A DNA stretch of 64,000 nucleotides. Origin: an uncultured Pseudomonadales bacterium. GTDB taxonomy: Bacteria > Pseudomonadota > Gammaproteobacteria > Pseudomonadales > Azotimanducaceae. Under the pieces are notes generated by a model, which was given only the letters and a program-made list of their open reading frames with translations, was not told where the DNA came from and ran no database searches. The stretch covers positions 1 to 64,000 of the forward strand of contig CAKZWF010000050.1 in the NCBI GenBank assembly GCA_937921865.1. The letters run 5' to 3'. Each line of letters opens with the position of its first letter. Within the stretch, counting starts at the first letter, position 1. Positions 19,289-28,468 of the stretch are shown one piece after another. Position numbers and translations under genes: made by a program.

Positions 19289-19389
19289 GGTGGCTTCATT
19301 GCGCAGAGACCTGAGAAATATATTCTTCGCTTTTCTATTTATCAATAGATTTTATTTTTTCCTATGGATTATAATTCACCAACACTGAT

Positions 19390-20001
19390 TTGGAGTTCGA
19401 GTTGACCTCACTGAGAGCCCGCCAGAAGTATCAGCGGCGCGAAAATATGCTGATCGCGGCAAGATCGTTGTTTGTGGAACGCGGCTATACCAAGACCACA
19501 ATGGATGCCATTGCCGAGCGCGCCGAAGTTGGCGTGGCCACTGTGCATACCTACTTCGCGACCAAAGAGGGAGTGTTCGCAGAACTGGCGCGGATGGATA
19601 TGTCAGAGCTCAAGCATGAGGGCGATGCACTGCTGAAGCAGTCACCCGAAGATCCTGTCGAGGCAGTGCATGCCCTCCTGGACATTTATTTCAAGGTGCA
19701 GAACTACATCTCGTTCGATGTGATGCGGGATTTTGCCGCAGGGTCGAAAAAATCTGGCCCCATGCGCGACGTCGCCGTGTGGATCAATCACTGGCAATCT
19801 GCCCAGGTCAACGAGGCCCTCGAGCGAGGCAGAGCTTCGGGCAGAGTTTCTGAATCGCTACCGCTTGAGGAGCTTGCTTATATCATTATTGATCTGCTGA
19901 TCCGGTTTTATGATCGAGTCACATCTGGCGAAGACAGCGAGCTCGAAAGCAGGAAACTGAAGGTCAGGGTCCGGCTGCTGTTCGCAGACTGGCGAGGCTG
20001 A
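19390..20001 (+). CDS. TetR/AcrR family transcriptional regulator
   Basis: 203 aa; HTH ARSLFVERGYTKTTMDAIAERAEVGVATVHTYFATKEGVF; TTG start; divergent from P450/aromatic cluster. Confidence 0.93.
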   Translation: MEFELTSLRARQKYQRRENMLIAARSLFVERGYTKTTMDAIAERAEVGVATVHTYFATKEGVFAELARMDMSELKHEGDALLKQSPEDPVEAVHALLDIYFKVQNYISFDVMRDFAAGSKKSGPMRDVAVWINHWQSAQVNEALERGRASGRVSESLPLEELAYIIIDLLIRFYDRVTSGEDSELESRKLKVRVRLLFADWRG

Positions 20002-20163
20002 ACGCAGCTTCCGCTGCAACACTTATATCCGACCGGCTGTATCCAATCTCCACACAACCAGTCGTAGCTTCTGATCCGACTTCAGGTGCGACCTACGACA
20101 GCTGCCTGGCGCTGGGTGGATGCTTATACTTGGCTGCAACCAGCACCTGTAAGAGAAACCTCC

Positions 20164-21918
20164 ATGCGAAATGTCCGAGCAAACACCTGCACGACGTTCC
20201 AGGCCCTTTTATTCCTGGGCATGCTGTGTGCTTTCACACTTCCCGCTCTCGCGTCAGCTGAAATCAACCGACAGCAGCGCCTGGCGATCGTTGCTGCGCT
20301 CGATGACTCCAACCCTGCAAGCTTTGACGCATTCATCGCAGCCGTGCAGGCACTGCCACTGGCCGCAGACCTGGATCTGGATACTCTGCGCACGCAGCTG
20401 CGCAACCGCTCTCCACTCAATGACAACCAGCGTGCCAGCGCTGCTCGACTGCTGGGCCTCTATGCACGGGTGAAGTACGGCGACGAGGCGCTGGAGACGC
20501 TAGCCGAGCTGGTGGCAATTCCAACCTTCGAGGTCGAAGGTCTGCCCCAGTATGACAACCCCGCGTTCCAGCATATGGGCGCAACCCTCGAACGCCTCGC
20601 GCAACGCTTTGATCTCGGTTTCCGCAATGCAGGCGGCCGAGTCTATGAGATTTCTCTGGGCGAATCTCAAGGTGAACTCATCGGCCTGCACGCCCACGCC
20701 GACGTAGTACCCGTGAATCCGGATCTCTGGGTGCTCGACGACGGCACCCGGCTGGATCCGTTTACTGTCACCGCTATCGGCAATCGTCTCTATGGCCGCG
20801 GCACCCAGGATGACAAAAACGGCATCGTGGTCACCATGTACGCAATGCGTGTGGTCGCAGAGGAAGGTCTGCCACTGTTGAATCACTTCCGCCTGCTGGT
20901 CGATACCCGGGAAGAAACTGGTGGGGATGCCATGCCCTGGTACTTCGAACGCAATCCCGTGCCCGACTACAACATTGCGCTGGACGGTGACTATCCGGTG
21001 ATCATTGCCGAGAAAGGCTACGGAGTGGTGATGGCCAGCTTCCCTGTGCGCGATGCTGGCGGTACAGGTGCCACTATCGTCGAGATGACCGGCGGCCTGG
21101 CGACCAACCAGATTCCAGCACAGGCAACGGTCTGGATTGACAGCACTGCCCCTGCCTCTCTCATCGAGAGCCTGAACAGTCGAGGCAGCGCTTTTACTGC
21201 CATGGGGGGTGGTGACTATTCGATACGCGCAGCCCAGGACGGCGATCTGGTTCGAGTTGACGTCATCGGTGTGTCGGCCCACTCCTCTGACCCGGCATCC
21301 GGCATCAATCCGGTGTCGCGGATGTTTGCGTTTGTAAATTTGTTGAACGCGGAAGAGGTAGTCGAAGCCAATCACTTTACCGACGCTGCCCGCTACGCCA
21401 GCGACAACTGGGGCATCGACTTCCTTGGCACACAGCTCGGTATCGGTTGGAGCGACCCTTTCATGGGTCCGCTCACTGCCGCCCAGACCTTCATCTCCAC
21501 GGATGCCGAGCGCCTGCGCACAGCGGTGAACCTTCGCCTGCCCATTGGCCGCCAACCTGAGCTAGTGGTCGCTGAGGTCCGTGCCAAGCTGGATGACTGG
21601 GCCACGACCCGGCAAGTCGATGTAGCATTCGACATCAATGCCAGCGATCCCATGTACCGCAATCCTGACGGGGCCTGGGTCAACGCACTGCTGGACATCG
21701 CGGTGGAGAATCTCGGTATTGCCCGTGAGTTCGGTTCGTCCTCCGGTGGAACGTCAATTCACGATCTTCCGAACGGCGTGCAGTTTGGTCTTTCCCTGCC
21801 GAACGAAAAGTACACGGGTCACAACGCCAACGAATTCAAGACGGTCGATCAGTTTCTGCTCGACCTCTCCATTATCACGGAGATGGTCGCCAGATTGGGA
21901 GGCATGAGCCCATTGTAG
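20164..21918 (+). CDS. M20 family (PepV-like) dipeptidase, secreted
   Basis: GLHAHADVVPV, GRGTQDDKNGIV, DTREETGGDAM, SAHSSDPASGINP; signal peptide from MRNVRANTCTTFQALLFLG. Confidence 0.92.
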   Translation: MRNVRANTCTTFQALLFLGMLCAFTLPALASAEINRQQRLAIVAALDDSNPASFDAFIAAVQALPLAADLDLDTLRTQLRNRSPLNDNQRASAARLLGLYARVKYGDEALETLAELVAIPTFEVEGLPQYDNPAFQHMGATLERLAQRFDLGFRNAGGRVYEISLGESQGELIGLHAHADVVPVNPDLWVLDDGTRLDPFTVTAIGNRLYGRGTQDDKNGIVVTMYAMRVVAEEGLPLLNHFRLLVDTREETGGDAMPWYFERNPVPDYNIALDGDYPVIIAEKGYGVVMASFPVRDAGGTGATIVEMTGGLATNQIPAQATVWIDSTAPASLIESLNSRGSAFTAMGGGDYSIRAAQDGDLVRVDVIGVSAHSSDPASGINPVSRMFAFVNLLNAEEVVEANHFTDAARYASDNWGIDFLGTQLGIGWSDPFMGPLTAAQTFISTDAERLRTAVNLRLPIGRQPELVVAEVRAKLDDWATTRQVDVAFDINASDPMYRNPDGAWVNALLDIAVENLGIAREFGSSSGGTSIHDLPNGVQFGLSLPNEKYTGHNANEFKTVDQFLLDLSIITEMVARLGGMSPL

Positions 21919-23079
21919 TCAGACCGTCACGGTCGCCGGATCGTATTCGAGCAGTCCGCGGGCCGCGGCAGGACGTTGTGGAATATTGGGGTCCTGCAAG
22001 GCGAGGCCCTCTTCGCGGGACCAGAGCTGCACATTGGTGCCGCGGATCCGCCGGGCGACTTCGTAGCGCTGTAATGCCTCCTCGACAGAATTGCTTGCGG
22101 CAAACGCCCGACCGAGCACCAGCCCATCTTCGAGCGCAAGACACGCACCCTGACCGAGAAACGGGGTCATCGGGTGCGCTGCGTCTCCGAGCATCGCAAC
22201 GCGACCGTCCACCCACCTCGCCAGCGGCTCGCGATCTCGAAGTCCCCATTTGAACAGCTCTCCGCTGGGAATCGCCCGGATCAGTTCCACCAGGTGTGGT
22301 GCGAAGTCGGCATACGCTGCCTCGAACTCTTCATTGCTGGCTGGAATGGACCAGCCTTCAGCTTCCCATGTCGTCGCGCGACCGCAGCCGATCAGGTTCA
22401 TGATCGACCCGCCGCGCAGTGCGTAGAACAACATGTACCGGCCGGGCCCGGCGTACATCCCCATCTGCAGTTCTCTGACACGTTCGGGAATCAGAGACTG
22501 CGGAATCAGCGCCCGGTACGCTACCTGGCCATTGAACCCCGCGGCTTCGCCAGGAAACACGAACGAGCGAACCGCTGAAGTATTCCCGTCTGCCCCGATC
22601 AGCGCATCGCCAGGCGCCGTTCGGCCATCTGTGAAGATGGCGGTGACGCCAGATTCATCCTGCTCAAGTTCGGCGAACTCGCATCCTGCATGCAGCGCAT
22701 CCGGATCGTTGGCCACAACTGCTTCTTTCAGCACGTCGTGCAGATCGCCTCGGTGTACCTGCAATGTAGCAGCGCCCCAGCGAGCCTCAATGTCGCGATT
22801 CCGGGTGGAACCCTGCACCGCGCCGGTGGCGTAGTCGCAGGCATGGATCACCGGTACACAACTTGAGCGCATGGCCAGCGCGTCGTCGACACCAAGATCC
22901 CGAAGAGCGCCGCGCGCATTAGCCGTAATGATCAGTCCCGCGCCGATTTCGCGGAACGCTTGCGCCCGTTCGTAAACCGACACGCGGAACCCTCTTCGCT
23001 GCAATGCTAAAGCCGCTGCGAGCCCGCCGATGCCACCACCGATGATAGTGATGCGCTTCAGTTGCATGTGCTGAGACAC
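21919..23079 (-). CDS. FAD-dependent monooxygenase (salicylate hydroxylase-like)
   Basis: 386 aa; ITIIGGGIGGLAAALALQRRGFRVSVYERA, DALIGADGNTSAVR, VAMLGDAAHPMTPFLGQGACLALEDG. Confidence 0.95.
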   Translation of the reverse strand: MSQHMQLKRITIIGGGIGGLAAALALQRRGFRVSVYERAQAFREIGAGLIITANARGALRDLGVDDALAMRSSCVPVIHACDYATGAVQGSTRNRDIEARWGAATLQVHRGDLHDVLKEAVVANDPDALHAGCEFAELEQDESGVTAIFTDGRTAPGDALIGADGNTSAVRSFVFPGEAAGFNGQVAYRALIPQSLIPERVRELQMGMYAGPGRYMLFYALRGGSIMNLIGCGRATTWEAEGWSIPASNEEFEAAYADFAPHLVELIRAIPSGELFKWGLRDREPLARWVDGRVAMLGDAAHPMTPFLGQGACLALEDGLVLGRAFAASNSVEEALQRYEVARRIRGTNVQLWSREEGLALQDPNIPQRPAAARGLLEYDPATVTV

Positions 23080-23205
23080 TTCCGTATTCCGAAAAGACCG
23101 TCAAGAATATCCTGGTGGATGGGCGATATGAACAGGTATGCAATCTGACGCCATTGCGCAAGGTGGGGTGTTGCCGAGCTTTTAATCCCTCTGCTTCCCT
23201 GCCCT

Positions 23206-24765
23206 CTATCGAAACGCTTCAGGAGGGTGAGAATGCTGGGTCTGCTGCTCGTAAGCGTAGGAAAGCGAGATCAGTAACGCTTCAGAGAACGGCCGGCCGA
23301 GCAGTTGCAGGCCTGCAGGCAGATGGCCATGGCTGTAGCCCATGGGCACGCTGACAGCAGGCAGCCCTGTTGCTGGCGCGACGAGCTGGCTGTTGTCTCC
23401 ACGATATTCCTCGATGGCCTTGTCCATGTGCGCGGGCGGGTTCGTCCAGGTGGGATAGGCGATCGCGTCCACCCTCGCTCGATCCATGGACTCGACCACG
23501 TCACGCAGGAACAGCTGACGGCCTTCGTGTTCCGGGTAGTCGGGGCACCGCGGATCCAGATCCGCAGGATGCACGTCCGGCGGGTTGGCACCAAAGAACA
23601 TCAGGCGGTCTTCGATGTAGGGTGAATACTGCCCGGTCTCCAGAACCTGCATGACATCTTCGAGCGGCGCCTGGCTACCGAGCGATTTCAGATACTCGCG
23701 CATGTCGTAGCGGAACCGTACGCAGAAATTGCTGGCGTTCATGTGCGCATCCAGATCGGTGATCTCGAAACCATCGACGATGACCGCACCGGCCGCTTCG
23801 AGATCTTCCAGCGCCTGCTCGAACAGCGCGATCACCTCGGGTGCTGCATCCTCGGTATTCACCAGCGCGCGCAACACGCCAATCCGACGGCCTTTCAGTG
23901 CGTCCGGATCCAGTCCCCGAACGTAGTCCGGCAGTTGCCCATCCGGGATCAGCCTGGTGTAGGGGTCGTTCGGATCTTGTCCGGCGATCACGTTGAGAAC
24001 CCTGGCCGAGTCCTCCACCGTGCGGGTCATCGGCCCCACCACGTCGCGATCGAACGCCAGGGGAATGACGCCATCCCGGCTCACCAGCCCCATGGTGGAA
24101 CGGATGCCGAACAGAGACAGATGAGAGGAAGGCCCGCGAATGGAATTGCCCGTGTCCGAACCCATGCCCACCAGGCCGAATCCCGCCGCCACTGAAGATG
24201 CGGAGCCGCCACTCGAGCCGGCGGGTACCCGCTCGAGATCGTAGGCGTTTGCGGTGGCGCCGTAAGACGAGCTGAGCGTCTGCTTGGGGCTGAAAGCCCA
24301 CTCCGCCATGTTGGTCTTGGCGATGATGATGGCGTCCGAGCCTCTCAAGCGTCGGACGACAAACGCATCGTCCGGCGGCACGGATGCCTTCAGCGCGATG
24401 GAGCCGCCGCTGGTCGCCATGTCTGCCGTGTCCATGTTGTCTTTCAGCAGCACCGGCACGCAGTAGAGATCTCCGAGCTTTTCACCGCCCGCAAGCGCCG
24501 CATCGATCTGCCGCGCGCGTTGCAGCGCTGCGGGATTGGTGAAGATGATGGCATTCAGACCGGTGCTCTTATCCAGCTTCTCGATTCTTGCAAGATAAGC
24601 ACTGACGATGTCTTCGCAGGAGTGCGAGCCGCTGCTGATGGCGCTGTGGACGTCGCGAATGGTTGCCACAACTGGATCGAAACCGCTGTTGGCCGCAGAG
24701 CCTACAACACCCGTGAATACCAGGCCAAGCAGAGCACTAACCTGTATCAGGAACACCTTGTTCAG
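23206..24765 (-). CDS. Amidase signature family protein, probable exported
   Basis: VLLKDNMDTADMATSGGS, GSSGGSASSVAAGFGLVGMGSDTGNSIRGPSSH; ORF extends to 24915 but its 5' part lies in a repeat, so the true start is probably near 24765. Confidence 0.9.
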   Translation of the reverse strand: MNKVFLIQVSALLGLVFTGVVGSAANSGFDPVVATIRDVHSAISSGSHSCEDIVSAYLARIEKLDKSTGLNAIIFTNPAALQRARQIDAALAGGEKLGDLYCVPVLLKDNMDTADMATSGGSIALKASVPPDDAFVVRRLRGSDAIIIAKTNMAEWAFSPKQTLSSSYGATANAYDLERVPAGSSGGSASSVAAGFGLVGMGSDTGNSIRGPSSHLSLFGIRSTMGLVSRDGVIPLAFDRDVVGPMTRTVEDSARVLNVIAGQDPNDPYTRLIPDGQLPDYVRGLDPDALKGRRIGVLRALVNTEDAAPEVIALFEQALEDLEAAGAVIVDGFEITDLDAHMNASNFCVRFRYDMREYLKSLGSQAPLEDVMQVLETGQYSPYIEDRLMFFGANPPDVHPADLDPRCPDYPEHEGRQLFLRDVVESMDRARVDAIAYPTWTNPPAHMDKAIEEYRGDNSQLVAPATGLPAVSVPMGYSHGHLPAGLQLLGRPFSEALLISLSYAYEQQTQHSHPPEAFR

Positions 24766-24876
24766 TATCTGTCTCCTAAGTCCGAAATGGGCCCACAAGC
24801 GCACGCCAGCATGCCGGTTTCGACGACATCTGGCAAAAACGTGATTGGCGCTAATGGCGGTCAGAGAAAAGGCGCT

Positions 24877-24931
24877 GACGGGGTCGGAGCAAAGTGCCCG
24901 AGTCAGCGCGCCCACTGAGAACTTAACCGCG
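24877..24931 (+). repeat. Dispersed repeat, left half
   Basis: acggggtcggagcaaagtgcccgagtcagcgcgcccactgagaacttaac. Confidence 0.8.
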
Positions 24932-24973
24932 CGATGGCTGGGGGATCAGGCGAGAATGCAGCAGGGGAAATCA

Positions 24974-24992
24974 GGGCCCCATTGCGGGGCCC
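24974..24992 (-). terminator. Hairpin downstream of barrel gene
   Basis: Perfect GGGCCCC-attgc-GGGGCCC stem between the convergent-side end of gene 25015..25833 and the amidase region; no strong T tract. Confidence 0.5.
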
Positions 24993-25014
24993 GTAGTACG
25001 GAGGTGCTGGTGTT

Positions 25015-25833
25015 CTAGAAGCGCATCCGGGCACCGATACCAAATGTCTCGACTTCTACATCAGTGTCGTCGATTTCACTGTATGAGTACTCAGCAGAGA
25101 CAGCGATTCCTTCGGTTATGAACCACTCGGAGAAGACAGCGTATTCATCTGCTTCCAAACCGAAGTTGTCGAAGCGACCAAAGCGACCGCCGAAACCGAG
25201 AGTATTGTTGACATACCAGGTGGCGGCAGCGTTGTACACGTCAACATCATCGGCGTTGTCGACATCTACAGAACCGTAGTTGCCTTCCAGCACAATAGCG
25301 CCACTTGTCAGCGACCACAGGTGCTTCAAAGACAACTCGTAAAAGTCGGCATCACCGCCTTCGTCAACGTCTATGTTGCCGAATGTCGCCACTAACGTAG
25401 TGGTGTCCGTGAGGTATGCGCCGAATCCGACACTAAAAGTATCAATATCAGAGAAATCGGGTGTGCTGCGAGTGTATGAGCCTTCGAAGATCAACGGGAT
25501 GCTATCAAGATCAAGAACGTAGCGACCGCTGATTCCGTACTCATCTCCGTCCAGATCCTCAACGATATCGTCAAGATCCGTATAAACGTAACCTGCAGAT
25601 ATATTGGAAGCGTGATCCAGGAACGCCGCCTCTGACAGCGGTCCCTTTTGGGTATCAACAGCGTCCAGATAGAAAGACCCACCAATGGCGAATCTATCTA
25701 CATCCCCATCCTCATTTCCCAGGTCAATGTTTGTGCGCGAAGCCGCAGCATTCGCTTCCCAGCGGTAGTCCGCGTGTGCGGTTGCAGATACGGCCAGGGC
25801 TATGCCTGCTACCAGTACAGTTTTCTTGAACAT
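25015..25833 (-). CDS. Putative outer-membrane beta-barrel (porin-like) protein
   Basis: Signal MFKKTVLVAGIALAVSATAHA, alternating acidic/aromatic strands, C-terminal FGIGARMRF ending in Phe. Confidence 0.8.
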   Translation of the reverse strand: MFKKTVLVAGIALAVSATAHADYRWEANAAASRTNIDLGNEDGDVDRFAIGGSFYLDAVDTQKGPLSEAAFLDHASNISAGYVYTDLDDIVEDLDGDEYGISGRYVLDLDSIPLIFEGSYTRSTPDFSDIDTFSVGFGAYLTDTTTLVATFGNIDVDEGGDADFYELSLKHLWSLTSGAIVLEGNYGSVDVDNADDVDVYNAAATWYVNNTLGFGGRFGRFDNFGLEADEYAVFSEWFITEGIAVSAEYSYSEIDDTDVEVETFGIGARMRF

Positions 25834-25991
25834 GTTAGATCTCCTTGCATAGGCTGAAAGTGCGCTCTCCATAACTCCCCGGGGGAGTTGAGCGGCATGT
25901 TAGATGGGCTCAACTGCCCATAGTATGGCGTTCAGCCAATAGAAAACGTGCGCCACTGCCTTGTTTTGCAGGTTGATTGAACTAACCAACT

Positions 25992-26118
25992 GACTAACGG
26001 AGTCAGGTCAAGATGCCAGAGTCAGCGTACACACCGAGACAGTAGGGGACGGCAAGCAACTGGCAGAAGCGATGGAAACGTGTCAATTTACTTTGGCGCC
26101 CTACTCTGACCCCATCAA
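25992..26118 (+). repeat. Dispersed repeat, near-complete copy
   Basis: actaacggagtcaggtcaagatgccagagtcagcgtacacaccgagac ... tttggcgccctactctgaccccatcaatt. Confidence 0.88.
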
Positions 26119-26123
26119 TTGCA

Positions 26124-26753
26124 CTACGGTTTCGCGCCGTCGACCTTTCGCAGCGCCACGAACGCCCCCCGCAGTTCACCGGCCTGATACCCCGTTGCCA
26201 GATCCTGTGGATACAGCGCCGTAAGTTCCGCCTGCAGCCTCGGCTCGATGGCCGTGCCGTGGCAGGTCAGGCACAGCGGCGCCGTAGGAATCGCTTTCAT
26301 AAAACGATACTCCCCTTCTGCAGTGCTGCTGAAGGCAAGCTCGCCAGCCGACGTGCCCGCGGCCAGGCGGCGGTCAAAACTTTCCAGTACTTCCCGCTGC
26401 CAGTCGCTGGGCTGCCCGCGCTCCGGATTGCGGTGCTTCAGGCTGACCCGGGCCAGCTGAAAACCGGTCTCTTCAGACAGTTCATCCGCAATCGCAGGAG
26501 CTCGAAGGTGACACACTGCAACCGCCTGCAGCGGGCCGCCCTCTGCCATGGCCTGCTGCAGCTCACCCTGAAGCTGGCGGCCGAAACGCTGCACGGCTAC
26601 TGCCGCGTCAGCGCGCAACGCTGTGCTTGTCGATTGCGCTGCGATTTCTACGGCGGCAGATGCTGCCGGAGCGCGCGCTGTCGAGGATGATTCCTCATTG
26701 CTGCAGGCCGCCAGCGCAAGGCAGGTAAAAGCCAGCAGTATTTTCGCTTCCAT
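26124..26753 (-). CDS. DUF3365 / Tll0287-like heme-binding lipoprotein
   Basis: Lipobox LALAACSNEE; C-terminal LCLTCHG heme motif; YPQDLATGYQAGELRGAFVALRKV. Confidence 0.85.
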   Translation of the reverse strand: MEAKILLAFTCLALAACSNEESSSTARAPAASAAVEIAAQSTSTALRADAAVAVQRFGRQLQGELQQAMAEGGPLQAVAVCHLRAPAIADELSEETGFQLARVSLKHRNPERGQPSDWQREVLESFDRRLAAGTSAGELAFSSTAEGEYRFMKAIPTAPLCLTCHGTAIEPRLQAELTALYPQDLATGYQAGELRGAFVALRKVDGAKP

Positions 26754-26859
26754 GATTACACCTATGCGCCAGCTCATCTCCGACCAACTTGAGGCCTGGA
26801 GCATGATTAGCGACCCATTGCACAACCCTTAATGTGTTTCTGGTTCTATTCGCAGCCGT

Positions 26860-27684
26860 TTACAGGGGTAGAGACTTTGCTGGCCGAATCACGATCTCTT
26901 CTAAATTGAGTGTATGCGGTGTCTGAACCACATAGAGCACAGCGTCAGCGATTTCCTGAGGATCACCAATGCTGTCGATCATGCGACTGTGCAACTCTTC
27001 AAGGACCGCCCGGTCAACCTTACCTTCGTTGTCGAACTCAATGTCTGTCATCCCCAGGGATCCAGCCACGCCCATTACAAACTCACGATCCATGTTGCGG
27101 ATAAAATTGGACGCGAAGACTCCTGGCATCACACTGGTCACCCGAATGGGGTCGTTCTCCAACTCGGCGCGCAGCGTCGCATTGATGGTGTTCACTGCGA
27201 TCTTGGTTGCGCCATACACACCTGAATCGCGGCGCAATGCCGCGATGCTGGAGATGTTGAGAATATGGCCTTTGCTGCCGGTTGTCCGCATAACGCGGAT
27301 GGCAGTCTGGCAACCTATCAGCAGACCGAGCACATTGACGTCCAGCATCTCCCGCCAGTGCTCAATATTGCCGTCGATGATACTGCCCGTGTGACCAAGA
27401 CCAGCATTGTTGACCATGATGTCCAGCCGGCCGGCATGGCTGGCTGCAGAGTTGATGAAGGATTCCAGAGCATCCGCGTCACGCAGATCGAACGCGCTGA
27501 TCGTTGCACCACCCCCTGCAGATTCGATAGTCGCTTTAGAGAGCTCCATCGCTTTTTCGCTGCGACCACTGAGAAAGACATGCGCGCCGGCTTTGCCGAG
27601 TGTCTCGGCAATGATCTGACCAATGCCACTCGACGCACCGGTAACCGCTGCTACTTTTCCCGCAAGGGGTAGAGAGTCTGTCAT
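26860..27684 (-). CDS. SDR family oxidoreductase
   Basis: AAVTGASSGIGQIIAETL, NNAGLGHTG, GVYGATKIAVN. Confidence 0.95.
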   Translation of the reverse strand: MTDSLPLAGKVAAVTGASSGIGQIIAETLGKAGAHVFLSGRSEKAMELSKATIESAGGGATISAFDLRDADALESFINSAASHAGRLDIMVNNAGLGHTGSIIDGNIEHWREMLDVNVLGLLIGCQTAIRVMRTTGSKGHILNISSIAALRRDSGVYGATKIAVNTINATLRAELENDPIRVTSVMPGVFASNFIRNMDREFVMGVAGSLGMTDIEFDNEGKVDRAVLEELHSRMIDSIGDPQEIADAVLYVVQTPHTLNLEEIVIRPAKSLPL

Positions 27685-27875
27685 GGAATAGTCTCCTCAA
27701 TGCTTAGTTGAGGCAACATAGTTCCTGATCGCCGCGGTTGCTGCAATGGCCAACAGCCAGCTCGTCGAGTTCTATCTGCAAGAACGAAGAGATGGCAAAG
27801 CAACCCAACGATTTCAACTTGTCAGCACCATCTTCTACTATAGGCGTGTACTGGAAATACCAACGAGGCAGCCAC

Positions 27876-28280
27876 ATGAAAGTAGAAAACAGACTATCCC
27901 CCAGCGAGGAGCAAATGAAAGGATTCCTCGAAGGCGATGCCGACACGCCAATATATATGGTCAATCTCCTGAAATTCAAAGAAAAAGCTGCGTACGAAGA
28001 TGGCCGCGAAACCAGCCTGACCGGCGCAGAAGCTTACGCAATATACGGCGCGGAAGTTCAAGCTCATCTGGCAAAGGTCGGTGGGAAAGGCATATTTTCC
28101 GGCCAGGTGAGTCGCTTGATGCTCGGCGAAGTAGAGGATCTGTGGGACATGGTGGCAATCGCCACGTATCCAAGCAAAAAGGCCATGCTCACGATGATCT
28201 CCGACCCTGACTATGCCGAGAGCGCAAAACATCGAACCGCCGGGCTTGAAGGCCAACTCAATATTGAAACCAAGATGTAG
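27876..28280 (+). CDS. DUF1330-like protein
   Basis: PIYMVNLLKFKEKAAYEDGRE...TGAEAYAIYG...DMVAIATYPSKKAMLTMISDPDY; start at ATG 27876 in ORF 27738..28280. Confidence 0.85.
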   Translation: MKVENRLSPSEEQMKGFLEGDADTPIYMVNLLKFKEKAAYEDGRETSLTGAEAYAIYGAEVQAHLAKVGGKGIFSGQVSRLMLGEVEDLWDMVAIATYPSKKAMLTMISDPDYAESAKHRTAGLEGQLNIETKM

Positions 28281-28300
28281 CATCACCAACGGACAGCAGG

Positions 28301-28430
28301 GATATTCAGTTATCTGACTGAGTATCGAATCGTTTCCGACTAACGCGAACTTATAACCTGTTAGTCCGCTCGCATAGCTGACGTTCAGGCAAATCTAGTC
28401 TTAGAAGAACATCTAAGGCGACATTTGCCT
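28301..28430. other. Cluster of three inverted repeats in a convergent intergenic region
   Basis: GATATTCAGT/ACTGAGTATC (28301-28326), GACTAAC/GTTAGTC (28338-28366), AGGCAAATCTAGTCTTAGA/TCTAAGGCGACATTTGCCT (28387-28430, 19-nt arms, 3 mismatches). Confidence 0.75.
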
Positions 28431-28468
28431 CAAACGCCGCTTGAGAGGAGTAATGGTTATCGAAACGT

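Noticed and set aside
20500-21555. 351-aa minus-strand ORF opposite the M20 dipeptidase
   Set aside because: Antisense shadow ORF, His/Gly/Val-rich, no family resemblance.
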